Below, piece after piece: positions 19,383-30,507 of a DNA stretch of 64,000 nucleotides (position 1 is the stretch's first letter; every line of letters begins with the position of its first letter). The notes below the pieces were generated by a model. It was not told where the DNA came from and ran no database searches. It worked only from the letters and a program-made list of their open reading frames with translations. The stretch is from Bartonella bovis 91-4 (lineage in GTDB: Bacteria; Pseudomonadota; Alphaproteobacteria; Rhizobiales; Rhizobiaceae): contig NZ_CM001844.1 of assembly GCF_000384965.1 (NCBI RefSeq), positions 841,341 to 905,340 on the forward strand, read 5' to 3'. The position numbers and the translations under genes were made by a program.

Positions 19383-20627
19383 ATGTCATATTCGGTTGAC
19401 GAACAAAAGCATATAGATGCAATCAAAAAAAGAATTGGATATAAAGAATTTGTCATTATCATTGCAGCACTGATGGCAATTAATTCTATAGCCATTGATA
19501 TTATGCTGCCAGCTATGCCCAATATTTTAAATAGCTTTCATATTATTAACGAAAATGATCAGCATTATATCATTTCTTGTTATCTTATCAGCTTTGGTCT
19601 TACTCAAATATTTTTTGGGCCAATAAGTGACCGTTTTGGGCGGCGTAAACTTGTTCTCATAGGCCTTACCCTTTATTCATTAACAGCACTTGGTTGTGCA
19701 TATGTAACAAGTTTTCCCTTATTACTTATTTTACGTATTTTGCAAGGCATTGGGGGCGCTGCAATGCGTGTGCTTACAATTTCCATGGTACGAGATCTCT
19801 ACAACGGTCGAGAAATGGCAGAAGTCATGTCCATAGTCATGATGGTTTTTCTCATTGCCACAATGCTTGGACCAATAATAGGACAAACAATTTTATTTCT
19901 CGAGCATTGGCAACTTATCTTTATATTCATGGCATTTGTTGGTTTTGGATTGATGATTTGGATTTACCTGCGCCTACCTGAAACTCTTCATACACAGCGT
20001 TCTCTTTCCTTTTCTTCTATTAAAGATGGTTTATGCCTTGTCATTACCAACCGGACTGCACTTTGTTACACGCTTGCTACTTCCATTATGTTAGGATGCA
20101 TCTTTATTGCTGTTAACACATCGCAACAAATATATGAAGGAATCTATAACTTAGGTTTTTTATTCCCTGTAGCTTTTGCAGCTAGTGCTGCATTTCAAGC
20201 GGTATCAGCTTTCTTAAATTCTCGACTTGTTCATCGTCTTGGGATGCGATGCATTGGTCACAGTATGCTTCTACTATTTTGTACCACTTCATGTATCTGG
20301 TTTATTGCATCAATTTTAACAGGTGGTATCATCTCTTTTTCTTTTTATATGCTATTGTATTCTATATTAATGTTTACGTGCGGTGGTATCATGGCTAATT
20401 TCAATACACTCGCTCTTGAACCTTTAGGAAAAATTGCTGGAACAGCAGCTTCTGTATCCGGTTTTCTTCAAATATCCATTGCTACAGGTCTCGGTTTTTT
20501 CATCGCACAACGCTTTGACGAAACAATGATTCCGAATTCAGCAGGATTTTTCTTTCTCAGTCTCATCGCTATCTTTCTTGTATTATGGGCTGAGCGTGGA
20601 AATCTTTTTAAAGATCACTCTAAATAA
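19383..20627 (+). CDS. MFS drug-resistance transporter, Bcr/CflA type
   Basis: A 414-residue inner-membrane protein with about 12 hydrophobic segments. Signatures are DIMLPAMPNI in the first helix, the motif A loop GPISDRFGRRK between helices 2 and 3, and RILQGIGGAAMRV in helix 4, all typical of the Bcr/CflA family. These are proton-driven exporters of drugs such as bicyclomycin or of metabolites; the substrate is not evident here. I chose ATG at 19383, five bases after AAAGGG, rather than the GTG two codons upstream. Confidence 0.9.
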   Translation: MSYSVDEQKHIDAIKKRIGYKEFVIIIAALMAINSIAIDIMLPAMPNILNSFHIINENDQHYIISCYLISFGLTQIFFGPISDRFGRRKLVLIGLTLYSLTALGCAYVTSFPLLLILRILQGIGGAAMRVLTISMVRDLYNGREMAEVMSIVMMVFLIATMLGPIIGQTILFLEHWQLIFIFMAFVGFGLMIWIYLRLPETLHTQRSLSFSSIKDGLCLVITNRTALCYTLATSIMLGCIFIAVNTSQQIYEGIYNLGFLFPVAFAASAAFQAVSAFLNSRLVHRLGMRCIGHSMLLLFCTTSCIWFIASILTGGIISFSFYMLLYSILMFTCGGIMANFNTLALEPLGKIAGTAASVSGFLQISIATGLGFFIAQRFDETMIPNSAGFFFLSLIAIFLVLWAERGNLFKDHSK

Positions 20628-20638
20628 ACATAGCTCTC

Positions 20639-20663
20639 AAAGGGATTTTATAATAATCCTTTT
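20639..20663. terminator. Possible hairpin between the convergent MFS gene and parC
   Basis: The arms AAAGGGATT and AATCCTTTT can pair over nine positions with one G-U pair and a seven-base loop. The T-run is short, so this is a tentative terminator. Confidence 0.35.
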
Positions 20664-20744
20664 AAATTATACTGCCGATAAATCTAAATTTAAAAGAGCT
20701 TTTTGTTGTGCACTTTAAGTTAATAATTTAATATATTTACCATA

Positions 20745-22994
20745 TTAATTAGTAAATCTTCCTGATTTTGGAAATCCTTTTGGAACCAAGCGTCCTACTC
20801 CAGCACGTGTTCCTATCCACTCAACAAGCTCATCAGCCTGGCGATTAAAACTGCGTTCAGCTGTATCTTGCCAACTTAAACCTTCTGATAAATTAAAGGT
20901 TTTGGCATCAACGATGCCACCATCTTTGTAACGCTGTAAACGAACACCTTTACCACGGCTCATTTCTGGTATTTGCTCTATGGCAAAGACAAGCATTTTG
21001 CGGTTTTCCCCCACTACTGCAACATAATCACCCTTTACCGGAACGCAAAGTTTTACCTTATCAGGAGATTTTACATGCATAATTTGCTTTCCTTTTCGTG
21101 TATTGGCAATCACTTCATTTTCAGAGACAATAAAACCATTTCCATATGCTGAAACCAAAAGCCGCTTTTCTTGCACATTATGCACAAAAGCCGTCAAAAT
21201 ATCGTGTTCACCATCCATATCCACCAAAATCCGAATTGGTTCACCGTGCCCTCTTCCTCCAGGTAAAACATTCGCATTAATAGTAAAAAATTTTCCACCA
21301 GTACTTACCACCACAATTTTATCTGTAGTAAACGCTGGCAATGCTAATTTTAAGCAATCACCTTCTTTAAAAGAAAGCATTTTGTAATCATTCAAATGAC
21401 CCTTTAAAGCTCGCATCCAACCTTTTTCGGAAATAACAATAGTTACCGGTTCTTTTTCAATCATTGCTTGCTGAATATCATTAACATCGTGCTTTGGAGC
21501 ATCCTCAAATGTTGTACGTCTTTTACCTAAAATAGTTTCAGGCCCAAAAATTTTTCGAACTTTTGTGATTTCATCTGAAATCACTTTCCACTGTTTTATA
21601 TTGGAGGCTAATAAGGCTTGTAATTGCGCTTCTTCAGTCTTAAGAGACTCAAATTCTTTACGAATTTCAAACTCTTCAAGTTTTCGTAAAGAACGTAGCC
21701 GCATATTAAGAACAGCTTCAGCTTGATTATCCGTTAATCTGAAATGTTCAATCAATTCCTTTTTGGGTTCATCCTCTTCACGAAGAATTTTGATCACTTT
21801 ATCAAGATTCAAATATGCGATAAGATATCCATTAAGAATTTCCAATCGATGATTAATCTCATTAAGTCGATAACTTGAGCGACGAACAAGAACTTCTTTA
21901 CGATGGTCAAGCCATTGTTGTAAACTTTCACGCAAAGAAAGAACATTAGGTACTTTACCTAAAGTCAAAACATTGAGATTAAGGGGAAATCTCACTTCAA
22001 AATCAGTCAATTTAAAAAGTGACTCCATTAAGAGTTCAGCATCAACTGTACGATTTTTGGGAATAAGGACAATACGGATATCTTCTGCAGATTCATCATG
22101 AATGTCTTCAAGCATCGGCAAACGCCGTGCAAGTAATAATTCTGCCGTTTTTTCAATAAGGCGTGATTTTTGCACTTGATATGGAATTTCAGTAACAACA
22201 ATGACATAAGAACCACGGCTACTTTGTTCTTGATGCCAACGCGAACGTAACCTAAATAATCCACGCCCCGTACAATATGATTCTTTAATGCTCTTTTTAG
22301 GTTCAACTAAAATACCACCTGTTGGAAAATCAGGCCCAAGTACAAACTGATTTAAATCCTCATTATTTGCAGTGGGATGAGCAATCAAATGCAATGCCGC
22401 ATCACATAATTCAGCAACATTATGCGGTGGGATAGATGTCGCCATACCAACAGCAATCCCTGATGAACCATTGGCTAAAAGATTAGGAAAAGCTCCTGGT
22501 AAAACAACAGGTTCTTCATCTTCTTCATTATAAGTCAAACGAAAATCAATAGCATTTTCATTAATCCCTTCAAGTAACAACGCTGCAACTTCAGTCATAC
22601 GTGCTTCTGTATAACGCATAGCTGCAGCATTATCACCGTCAATATTACCAAAATTGCCCTGCCCATCAATTAATGGGTAACGAACAGCAAAATCCTGAGC
22701 TAAGCGCACTAACGCATCATAAATAGATGCATCACCATGAGGATGAAATTTACCCATAACATCACCCACAATCCGCGCACATTTAGCATAAGACTGTCCC
22801 GGATTAAGCTTTAATAAACGCATTGCGTGGATAATACGTCGATGTACTGGCTTCAATCCATCTCGTACATCAGGTAATGCACGGTGTGTAATGGTAGAAA
22901 GCGCATAGGCCAAATAGCGTTCCTGCAAAGCAGAACGTAACTCTATTGGCTCAACACATTCTTTATCAAAAGACTCATTCATTTTAGTTGACAT
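20745..22994 (-). CDS. parC: DNA topoisomerase IV subunit A
   Basis: The 749-residue cutting subunit of topoisomerase IV, which with ParE decatenates daughter chromosomes. The catalytic R127-Y128 pair is in [12 protein letters not shown]. The winged-helix segment [19 protein letters not shown] precedes it, and a shortened C-terminal DNA-binding region with [10 protein letters not shown] and [13 protein letters not shown] repeats follows. The length is that of alphaproteobacterial ParC rather than GyrA. At the position of the E. coli ParC serine 80 there is A89. ATG at 22994 is used; MNESF five codons on is possible. Confidence 0.93.
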   Translation of the reverse strand: MSTKMNESFDKECVEPIELRSALQERYLAYALSTITHRALPDVRDGLKPVHRRIIHAMRLLKLNPGQSYAKCARIVGDVMGKFHPHGDASIYDALVRLAQDFAVRYPLIDGQGNFGNIDGDNAAAMRYTEARMTEVAALLLEGINENAIDFRLTYNEEDEEPVVLPGAFPNLLANGSSGIAVGMATSIPPHNVAELCDAALHLIAHPTANNEDLNQFVLGPDFPTGGILVEPKKSIKESYCTGRGLFRLRSRWHQEQSSRGSYVIVVTEIPYQVQKSRLIEKTAELLLARRLPMLEDIHDESAEDIRIVLIPKNRTVDAELLMESLFKLTDFEVRFPLNLNVLTLGKVPNVLSLRESLQQWLDHRKEVLVRRSSYRLNEINHRLEILNGYLIAYLNLDKVIKILREEDEPKKELIEHFRLTDNQAEAVLNMRLRSLRKLEEFEIRKEFESLKTEEAQLQALLASNIKQWKVISDEITKVRKIFGPETILGKRRTTFEDAPKHDVNDIQQAMIEKEPVTIVISEKGWMRALKGHLNDYKMLSFKEGDCLKLALPAFTTDKIVVVSTGGKFFTINANVLPGGRGHGEPIRILVDMDGEHDILTAFVHNVQEKRLLVSAYGNGFIVSENEVIANTRKGKQIMHVKSPDKVKLCVPVKGDYVAVVGENRKMLVFAIEQIPEMSRGKGVRLQRYKDGGIVDAKTFNLSEGLSWQDTAERSFNRQADELVEWIGTRAGVGRLVPKGFPKSGRFTN

Positions 22995-23172
22995 AGTACA
23001 TGAATAAAAATTTTCAAAATAACAAATAAGTATGCCATAAGGCCTATAAGTGCAAATTTTTAATATCTGAATATTTTAAAATTATATTATGTAAATAGCT
23101 ATTGTGAGTAAAAATAATAAGGAAATATATTAATCCTAAAAATTTAGAAAAAAATGTTTACTATTTATTTTA

Positions 23173-24963
23173 TCAATCATTTTTAGCACTACGAGCAATT
23201 CTAATTCCTAAATCAGATAGCTGTACAGCAGAAACTTGAGATGGAGCACTCATTAAAAGGTCAAGCGCTTGTTGATTCATAGGAAATAAAGAAATTTCAC
23301 GTAGATTTTTTACACCTTGTAAAAGCATTACAATACGGTCAATACCAGCCGCCATACCACCATGAGGTGGAGCACCATAATGAAATGCACGATAAAGACC
23401 ACCAAAACGTTCTTCGACCACCTCTTCACAAAGACCTGCAAGCTTAAAAATCTTCAACATCATTTCTGGTGAATGATTACGGATTCCACCTGACGCAATC
23501 TCATAACCATTACAAACAAGATCATACTGAAAAGCTTTGATAGTGAGAGGATCTTGACAATCAATAGCCTCTTCTCCTCCCTGAGGCATTGAAAAAGGAT
23601 TATGTGCAAAATCAATCTTTTTCTCATCCTCATTCCATTCAAAAAATGGGAAATCAACAATCCATGCTAAAGAAAAACATTCACGATCAATAAGATCTAA
23701 CTCCTCTCCTACTCGTGTCCGCGCAGCACCAGCAAAAGATGCAAATTTTTTCGGATTTCCTGCAACAAAAAAACAGGCATCACCACTTTCAAGTCCAAGT
23801 TGCACACGAATAGCTTCAGTTCTCTGCTCACCAATATTTTTAGCGATAGGGCCAGCTCCCTCAAAGATTCCATTTTCTTGACGCCAAAAAATATAGCCGA
23901 GACCAGGCTGCCCCTCACCTTGCGCCCACGTATTCATACGATCACAAAAAGCACGACTACCACCTGTTTTAGCGGGAATAGCCCATACCTGTGCATGTTT
24001 GTCATTAGCTAAAATCTGAGCAAAAACCTTAAAATCAGAATCGTAAAAATGTTGAGAAACAATTTCCATAATAATTGGATTACGTAAATCAGGCTTATCC
24101 GAACCATATTTTTGAATTGCTTCATCGTATGAAATACGAGGAAAATTTTGCGTCACAGACTTTCCATCTGCAAACTTTTCAAAAACAGAACGTATAATGG
24201 GTTCCATCGTTGCAAGAACATCTTCCTGCTCAACAAAACTCATTTCAATATCTAATTGATAAAACTCACCTGGCAAACGATCTGCACGTGGATCTTCATC
24301 TCTAAAACATGGAGCTATTTGAAAATAACGATCAAAACCAGAAACCATCAATAATTGTTTATACTGCTGAGGTGCTTGAGGTAGTGCATAAAACTTTCCT
24401 TGATGTATACGACTTGGAACCAAAAAATCACGTGCTCCTTCTGGTGATGATGCTGTTAAAAGTGGAGTCGTAAATTCTGTAAAGGCACAATCTTGCATAT
24501 GCTTTCTTATGGAAGCAATAATTTCAGTGCGACGCATTATATTCTTGTGCATAGTTGTTCGACGCAAATCAAGAAAACGATATTTCAATCGAATATCTTC
24601 TGGGTAATCAGGTTCGCCAAAAACTGGTAAAGGAAGTTCATCAGATTTTGAAAGAATTTCCACCTCACTCGCAAAAACTTCAACCTCACCCGTTGGTAAA
24701 GCGGCATTAATAACCTCATCAGCACGTACACGTACTTCTCCATCCACGCGAATAACTGATTCAGCACGTACCTTCTCAACAGTTTTTAAAGCAGGTGAGT
24801 GAGGATCAACAACAATCTGTGTAATTCCAAAATGGTCTCGTAGATCAATAAAAAGAATTCCGCCATGGTCACGAACACGATAAACCCACCCTGAAAGACG
24901 GACTTGTATTCCTACATCACATTTACGAAGTGCGGCGCAATTATGACTGCGATAACGGTGCAT
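23173..24963 (-). CDS. aspS: Aspartyl-tRNA synthetase
   Basis: A 596-residue bacterial-type class II synthetase. It has an N-terminal OB-fold anticodon-binding domain ([15 protein letters not shown]), class II motif 2 [15 protein letters not shown] from about residue 220, the bacterial GAD insertion, and motif 3 [15 protein letters not shown] near the C terminus. It charges tRNA-Asp; from sequence alone I cannot tell whether it also charges tRNA-Asn. It is divergent from rnd. Confidence 0.96.
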   Translation of the reverse strand: MHRYRSHNCAALRKCDVGIQVRLSGWVYRVRDHGGILFIDLRDHFGITQIVVDPHSPALKTVEKVRAESVIRVDGEVRVRADEVINAALPTGEVEVFASEVEILSKSDELPLPVFGEPDYPEDIRLKYRFLDLRRTTMHKNIMRRTEIIASIRKHMQDCAFTEFTTPLLTASSPEGARDFLVPSRIHQGKFYALPQAPQQYKQLLMVSGFDRYFQIAPCFRDEDPRADRLPGEFYQLDIEMSFVEQEDVLATMEPIIRSVFEKFADGKSVTQNFPRISYDEAIQKYGSDKPDLRNPIIMEIVSQHFYDSDFKVFAQILANDKHAQVWAIPAKTGGSRAFCDRMNTWAQGEGQPGLGYIFWRQENGIFEGAGPIAKNIGEQRTEAIRVQLGLESGDACFFVAGNPKKFASFAGAARTRVGEELDLIDRECFSLAWIVDFPFFEWNEDEKKIDFAHNPFSMPQGGEEAIDCQDPLTIKAFQYDLVCNGYEIASGGIRNHSPEMMLKIFKLAGLCEEVVEERFGGLYRAFHYGAPPHGGMAAGIDRIVMLLQGVKNLREISLFPMNQQALDLLMSAPSQVSAVQLSDLGIRIARSAKND

Positions 24964-25069
24964 AGTTTTCTGCCTTTAAATTATAATTGTTGTCATACGC
25001 GTTACAAACGATTTTTGGCAGCTACTTGTCAAGATATCCCCCCAAAAACCTAGAAAAAAAATACAATAA

Positions 25070-25099
25070 AAGACAAATTTAACCTATTTATGCTATAAT
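25070..25099 (+). promoter_or_regulatory. Candidate rnd promoter giving a leaderless transcript
   Basis: A perfect TATAAT (25094-25099) ends six bases before the rnd ATG, and AAGACA (25070-25075) lies 18 bases upstream of it. Transcription would start at or next to the start codon. No purine-rich ribosome binding site precedes the ATG, which agrees with leaderless translation. Confidence 0.45.
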
Positions 25100-25105
25100 G
25101 AAGTA

Positions 25106-26257
25106 ATGAAACTTATTACACAAACAACAGAACTTGAAATTGCAATTGCCACTTTAAGTAATTCTGATTTTGTAACCGTAGATACTGAATTTATCCGCGA
25201 AACAACTTTCTGGCCTCAACTGTGCTTGATTCAGCTTGCATCTCTAAATACTACAATACTTATTGACCCAATGGTACCAGATATTAATCTACAATCATTT
25301 TTTAACCTGATGGTAGATGAAAAAATTGTTAAAGTTTTTCACGCTGCACGCCAAGATATAGAAACTATTTATCATCTCGGAGGAATCATTCCCTACCCTC
25401 TATTTGATACTCAAATAGCAGGATCAATTTGTGGATTTGGTGATTCTATCTCCTATGATCAAATTGTACAACGCTGCACCGGACATCATATTGACAAATC
25501 ATCTCGCTTTACAGATTGGAGCCACCGCCCCCTTTCTGAAAAACAATTGCTTTATGCACTTGCTGATGTAACTTATTTAAGAGACGTTTATCTTTCATTA
25601 AAAAAGAAATTAGAAAAAAACAAACGAACCCACTGGATGAATGATGAACTTGAGATTCTTTTAACACCGACAACCTACGATATACCAGAAGAAGACGCAT
25701 GGAAAAAAGTGAAAGGAAAAGTTAAAGCCCCTCGTGAACTGGCTGTGTTACAAAAAGTCGCTGCTTGGCGTGAACGTGAAGCACGTAAACATAATGTTCC
25801 GCGCCGTCATATTATGAAAGATGAATGCCTTATAGAACTTGCTATTCAACAACCAAAAGACGAACTTGAACTAAAACGTTTACGCAGCTTAAAAAAAAGC
25901 GGACATCACCCCTCAACCACACAGACATTAATTAAAGCTATCCACGAAAGTTTTGAAGTTGACATTGCTTCTTTACCTGACCTTCCCAAGCATAATCCCA
26001 TTCATGATAAAACAGCTGCTGCAATTGACCTACTTAAAGTATTATTAAAACTTGTTGCAAATGAAAACAATATTGCTCCTAAGGTTATCGCAACTTCCAA
26101 TGATTTAGAAAAAATCGTTCATGGTGGTATAACAGAAAATATCCCTGCTATGAATGGTTGGCGTTATGAAATATTTGGCCAAAAAGCAGAACAAATGCTA
26201 AAAGGCCAACTAGCATTTTATTTTCATAATGGAGAAATAACAACTAAGCAGCTTTAA
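25106..26257 (+). CDS. rnd: Ribonuclease D
   Basis: A 383-residue 3'-5' exoribonuclease for tRNA and stable RNA maturation. The DEDDy residues are visible: D26 and E28 in VDTEFIRE, D84 in FHAARQDIETI, and Y150 and D154 in LLYALADVTYL. An HRDC domain with RHIMKDECLIELA follows at about 210-280, and a shorter second helical region ends the protein. The gene is divergent from aspS and has an unusually close upstream TATAAT with no ribosome binding site. A two-codon frame, ATG AAG TAA, precedes the start out of frame. Confidence 0.94.
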   Translation: MKLITQTTELEIAIATLSNSDFVTVDTEFIRETTFWPQLCLIQLASLNTTILIDPMVPDINLQSFFNLMVDEKIVKVFHAARQDIETIYHLGGIIPYPLFDTQIAGSICGFGDSISYDQIVQRCTGHHIDKSSRFTDWSHRPLSEKQLLYALADVTYLRDVYLSLKKKLEKNKRTHWMNDELEILLTPTTYDIPEEDAWKKVKGKVKAPRELAVLQKVAAWREREARKHNVPRRHIMKDECLIELAIQQPKDELELKRLRSLKKSGHHPSTTQTLIKAIHESFEVDIASLPDLPKHNPIHDKTAAAIDLLKVLLKLVANENNIAPKVIATSNDLEKIVHGGITENIPAMNGWRYEIFGQKAEQMLKGQLAFYFHNGEITTKQL

Positions 26258-26261
26258 TTTG

Positions 26262-26287
26262 AAAAAGGTATATCTATATAGAGATAC
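26262..26287 (-). terminator. Hairpin terminator, ppx side
   Basis: GTATATCT (26268-26275) and AGAGATAC (26280-26287) pair over eight positions with one mismatch and a four-base loop. On the minus strand a run of five T follows, as expected for an intrinsic terminator of the ppk-ppx unit. It lies between convergent rnd and ppx. Confidence 0.5.
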
Positions 26288-26363
26288 ACCCATTAAACAA
26301 TATAATAAGTCTGAATGTATTATAATTTTATCAAAGACAAAACTCATTCTATCTATAAAAGAA

Positions 26364-27875
26364 TCATGAAATTTCAAATGTCAGAGGTAATTTTGTTATT
26401 TTCGATAATTGTTTCAATCGCCCCAAAGGCCGTTCTCCTATTAAATCAGCATGACGCATTGGAATGCGCAATATAACATGATCTTGTTTTTTCTGCCATA
26501 ATAGATCAAGTAAAATACCTGTAGTAAAAGCGCTAAAAAGATTAGCAATACGCATAACCCCCCCAAGAATACGTGCCTTTTCAACCATATCACAAGTCGC
26601 TAATTTAAGAACATCTGGAATTTCTTTATCGGCAAATAAACCCGCATTACGAAAAAAAATAGCTAATGCAGCATAAATGCGCCCTTCATGAGAAATCCCT
26701 GGGTAGGATCCTAACGCTATCTGGTTAGCTGCTTCATTACCTCGATAATCTGGATGTATACGCCAACCAATATCAGAAAGAAGACAAGAAGCTTTACGAT
26801 AACGATATTCATCTTCAGTTTCTGAAATTCCAAAAGTTTCAAATGCATTTGTAGTAAAACTAATAAGTTCATCTGCCTGCTTTGGTGAGCGTGCCCGTAA
26901 AATAGCCATCTCTTTACACGCTACAATTAAAGGATCAGAAATGCGAACTTCTTGCAATAATTGTGAATAGAGAAAACCTTCACGAACTCCAGCGCCAGAA
27001 AAAACTATTTTTTTAAAACCTATATACTGGATAAGTTCAATAAGAACGACCGCTCCATAAGCTAAAAGTTGACGACGATTTTTTGAAATAGCTGAAATAC
27101 CTTTCAAGTTATCAATATTATCGCTAACTACACGGTACAAAAAATCTTTCATCTCAAGTGCATCAACTTCATAGCCGTGAACAACAGGTAACAAATAATG
27201 TTTAGCTGCCATATGAAGTTTTGCTAGATTACGCCATGTACCACCTATTGCATAAAAATAAGATGGCATACTTTTATGCATAAAAGAAGCTTCATAAAGT
27301 TTTTCATGAGCGATCTTTGCTGCTGCAGCAATATTGTTATTAGACATATACTGCAGCCGCAAACTACCCAATGGTAGTGTTATCCCTTCACCTAAGTTAG
27401 AATCACAGACATTAATAAGTTCAAGACTTCCACCACCAAGATCACCAGAAACACCATTTGGCCGATAAAAGGTGGAAATAACTCCATAAGCGGAATAAAC
27501 CGCCTCTTCATTTCCTGAAAGAATGCGTACTCTATCGTGTAAGATTTTTTCAGCACTTTGAATAAAAGCTTCCCCATTTTTAGCCTCTCGCACTGCTGCT
27601 GTTGCTAAAGCGTGAATCTTATCTACACCAATTTGTTGGCAAAGTGCACAAAATCGTTTTAATGTGTGCAACACCATTTCAGTTGATTTTTCTTCTAAAA
27701 AGCCAGTTTTTGTAACACCTTGACCAAGGCCACAAAGAATTTTTTCATTAAATAAAACTGTTGGTGAGCGTACAAGACCTTCATAAACAACAAGCCGAAC
27801 AGAGTTTGAACCAATATCGATCACAGCAACGGGTTTACGCCTTTTAAGCCGACCTTGAGCATTTGTATATGTCAT
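26364..27875 (-). CDS. ppx: Exopolyphosphatase (Ppx/GppA family)
   Basis: A 503-residue ASKHA-fold phosphatase. The N-terminal phosphate loop VIDIGSNSVRLVVYE (about 18-32) and the second loop GDLGGGSLELI (about 140-150) mark the Ppx/GppA family. The C-terminal helical HD-like region follows. It releases phosphate from polyphosphate ends and may hydrolyse pppGpp. The start lies 7 bases after the ppk stop, so ppk-ppx are one transcription unit that makes and degrades polyphosphate. Confidence 0.94.
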   Translation of the reverse strand: MTYTNAQGRLKRRKPVAVIDIGSNSVRLVVYEGLVRSPTVLFNEKILCGLGQGVTKTGFLEEKSTEMVLHTLKRFCALCQQIGVDKIHALATAAVREAKNGEAFIQSAEKILHDRVRILSGNEEAVYSAYGVISTFYRPNGVSGDLGGGSLELINVCDSNLGEGITLPLGSLRLQYMSNNNIAAAAKIAHEKLYEASFMHKSMPSYFYAIGGTWRNLAKLHMAAKHYLLPVVHGYEVDALEMKDFLYRVVSDNIDNLKGISAISKNRRQLLAYGAVVLIELIQYIGFKKIVFSGAGVREGFLYSQLLQEVRISDPLIVACKEMAILRARSPKQADELISFTTNAFETFGISETEDEYRYRKASCLLSDIGWRIHPDYRGNEAANQIALGSYPGISHEGRIYAALAIFFRNAGLFADKEIPDVLKLATCDMVEKARILGGVMRIANLFSAFTTGILLDLLWQKKQDHVILRIPMRHADLIGERPLGRLKQLSKITKLPLTFEIS

Positions 27876-27882
27876 TGATATC

Positions 27883-30066
27883 TCAGTCTTTATCTATCTT
27901 TTTTTTCTGCCGACGCAATGCAATTAAACGTAAAGCAGAAGACTTAAAAGATTTGCCCCCCTCAAAAAGACTTGCATTGGTCATAAAATACTCCTGCGCA
28001 TTAAATGGTTTTTCACCTTTTAACGGTATTATACGTTTTGATGTTCCATCACTCAATATATCAAAGCTTTGTTGGTTATCAATAATATTAGCCAACATAA
28101 TTTGTAAAAGAATTTGTTGATGAACTGCCTTATTAAAAATTGGAATCAATACTTCAATACGATGATCAAGATTACGTGTCATCATATCGGCTGAACCAAA
28201 ATAAACTATGGTATTTTCACTCGGTAAATCTTCACCATTACCAAAACAGAAAATACGGCTATGTTCAAGAAATCGCCCTATTATTGATTTTACACGAATA
28301 TTATTCGAAATTCCTGGAATACCAGGTCTTAAACAACATATACTACGGACAACTAAATCAATCTCTACACCGGCTTGACTGGCGTGATATAAAGCATCAA
28401 TAATTTCAGGATCAACCAACGAATTTACTTTCATCCAAATAGCAGCAGGTCGCCCTTGTTGCGCATTGATAGTTTCCTCTTCGATATGCTCAAGAATACG
28501 ATTGCGCAATGTTAATGGAGAAAAAGCAATTTTCATTGCTTCCTTTGGTTGTTTATATTGAGTAATATAATCAAAAAGTAATGCAACATCATGACCAATG
28601 CCATCATCAGTGGTAAAAAAAGAAAGATCAGTGTAAATTTTAGCGGTAACTGGATGATAATTACCCGTTCCAAGGTGCACATAAAAGCGAAGACGATTAT
28701 TCTCTTCACGTCTCACTACTAAAGACATTTTAGCATGTGTTTTAAGCTCAATAAAACCAAAAACAACTTTAACACCCGCACGTTCAAGATCACGTGCCCA
28801 ACGAATATTAGCTTCTTCATCAAAACGTGCTTTAAGTTCCACCAAAGCGATCACTGATTTACCCTGTTTGGCAGCATCAATCAAAGCACCAATAATCGGA
28901 CTATCATTCGATGTACGATAAAGAGTTTGCTTGATCTCAATAACATCAGGATCTTGAGCAGCTTGACGTAAAAAATGCACAACAAAATTAAATGACTCAT
29001 AAGGATGGTGAATAATAATATCACTTTCACGAATAACTGCAAAACAATCACCATTATACTTACGAATACGTTCAGGAAAATAAGGATTATAAGGAACAAA
29101 CTTCAAATCATCACGTGGGATAGAAGCAATTTCTGATATCATATCAAGCGCTAACAACCCATTTAAAGTACTGATACAATTATCAGGAACTGCAAGTTCA
29201 TTTGTTATAAATTGACGCAAATCTTCAGGTGTTTTTACATCAAATTCAATTCGAATGACTTGCCCACGATGACGTTTTTTAAGTGCAGTTTCAAAAAGGT
29301 GAACAAGATCTTCAGCCTCTTCTTCTACCTCTATATCACTATCACGGATAATTCTAAATATACCTTTTCCCTTAACTTCATAACCAGGAAATAAATGGCT
29401 AACAAAAAGACCAATAACATCTTCAAACGCAATAAAACGAAAACTATTTTTCTCTTGGGGAAGTAGAATAAAACGTTTCAGATCAGTCGGTATATACAAT
29501 AATGCTGTTACAAGGCGTTGATCAACATGACGCGATAATTGGAATACAATAGAAAGCCTTAAATTAGGAATAAACGGAAAAGAGCAAGAAGAATCAATGA
29601 ATAAGGGCATTAAAATAGGAAGAATCGTGTTAAGAAAATGTTTTTCAAGCCATAATTTTTCAATTTTTGAAAGGCTATCAGAGCAAATAATTTCAATATT
29701 ATTTTGTTTTAATTCATGACGTAAAATGCAAAATTTTTGTTGTTGATTAGTTTGCAGATATGAAATCTCAGCTAATATAAAATCAAGTTGTTCCTGCGGG
29801 GTGCGTCCATCTGCACTGCACTCTACAATCCCTGCACAAATTTGACCAACAAGACCAGCAACACGGACCATAAAAAACTCATCAAGATTAGTCGCTGAAA
29901 TCGCAAGAAAACGTAGGCGCTCTAATAAAGGATGCTTCGAATTAGCAGCCTCCATTAACACACGATTATTAAATTCTAACCACGAAAATTCTCGATTAAT
30001 AAATCGTGCTGGATCTTGCATTGTTATATTTTGAGTAGCAATTTGATCCGTTACCGTCTGTTTCAT
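27883..30066 (-). CDS. ppk: Polyphosphate kinase 1
   Basis: A 727-residue PPK1 that polymerises the gamma phosphate of ATP into polyphosphate. The N-terminal segment [17 protein letters not shown], the catalytic His region [15 protein letters not shown], the HLGTGNYHP loop and the second His region [12 protein letters not shown] are all present, and the length is standard. It is immediately upstream of ppx. Confidence 0.96.
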   Translation of the reverse strand: MKQTVTDQIATQNITMQDPARFINREFSWLEFNNRVLMEAANSKHPLLERLRFLAISATNLDEFFMVRVAGLVGQICAGIVECSADGRTPQEQLDFILAEISYLQTNQQQKFCILRHELKQNNIEIICSDSLSKIEKLWLEKHFLNTILPILMPLFIDSSCSFPFIPNLRLSIVFQLSRHVDQRLVTALLYIPTDLKRFILLPQEKNSFRFIAFEDVIGLFVSHLFPGYEVKGKGIFRIIRDSDIEVEEEAEDLVHLFETALKKRHRGQVIRIEFDVKTPEDLRQFITNELAVPDNCISTLNGLLALDMISEIASIPRDDLKFVPYNPYFPERIRKYNGDCFAVIRESDIIIHHPYESFNFVVHFLRQAAQDPDVIEIKQTLYRTSNDSPIIGALIDAAKQGKSVIALVELKARFDEEANIRWARDLERAGVKVVFGFIELKTHAKMSLVVRREENNRLRFYVHLGTGNYHPVTAKIYTDLSFFTTDDGIGHDVALLFDYITQYKQPKEAMKIAFSPLTLRNRILEHIEEETINAQQGRPAAIWMKVNSLVDPEIIDALYHASQAGVEIDLVVRSICCLRPGIPGISNNIRVKSIIGRFLEHSRIFCFGNGEDLPSENTIVYFGSADMMTRNLDHRIEVLIPIFNKAVHQQILLQIMLANIIDNQQSFDILSDGTSKRIIPLKGEKPFNAQEYFMTNASLFEGGKSFKSSALRLIALRRQKKKIDKD

Positions 30067-30252
30067 ATACCTCAGATAATCCGCCTTTATATTAATTTAA
30101 AATAATTAGAAGAATCCTCATTTGCAAATTGTCCTAAAAAGCATCTTGCATTATAGTGGATTTGATTACAAACTAATAAAGTTAACGTGTGATTTAAAAT
30201 ATTTAATCCCAATCACGTCTTATCAGACAATTTATCTGGAGGCTTGTACACA

Positions 30253-30501
30253 ATGTCCGACCACAATATTCCCTATTTCCAAAATGACCGTGGATATAAA
30301 ATAATTGAAATTGGTGTAAAAGAATTCATGTGCGTAGGTGCTACAGAACCATTTGATCATCCTCATATTTTTATTGATATGGGAGCAGATGACGAAAAAA
30401 TTTGTCCTTATTGCTCAACACTTTACCGTTATAATCATTCATTGTCTTTTGACCAAACAAATCCTGTAGGATGCATATATCACGTAAATAATCCTCTATA
30501 A
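30253..30501 (+). CDS. Zinc-finger (CHCC) protein related to complex I NDUFS6
   Basis: An 82-residue protein with the zf-CHCC pattern: C27, a histidine in the FDHPHIFIDMG segment, and C51 and C54 in ICPYCSTLYRY. The family is related to mitochondrial NDUFS6, an accessory zinc subunit of complex I. A bacterial complex I role is known for some alphaproteobacteria and inferred here. GGAGG sits 10 bases before ATG 30253; an in-frame TTG three codons earlier is too close to that site. The gene is divergent from ppk and ends just before the monooxygenase gene. Confidence 0.88.
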   Translation: MSDHNIPYFQNDRGYKIIEIGVKEFMCVGATEPFDHPHIFIDMGADDEKICPYCSTLYRYNHSLSFDQTNPVGCIYHVNNPL

Positions 30502-30507
30502 CTTTTA

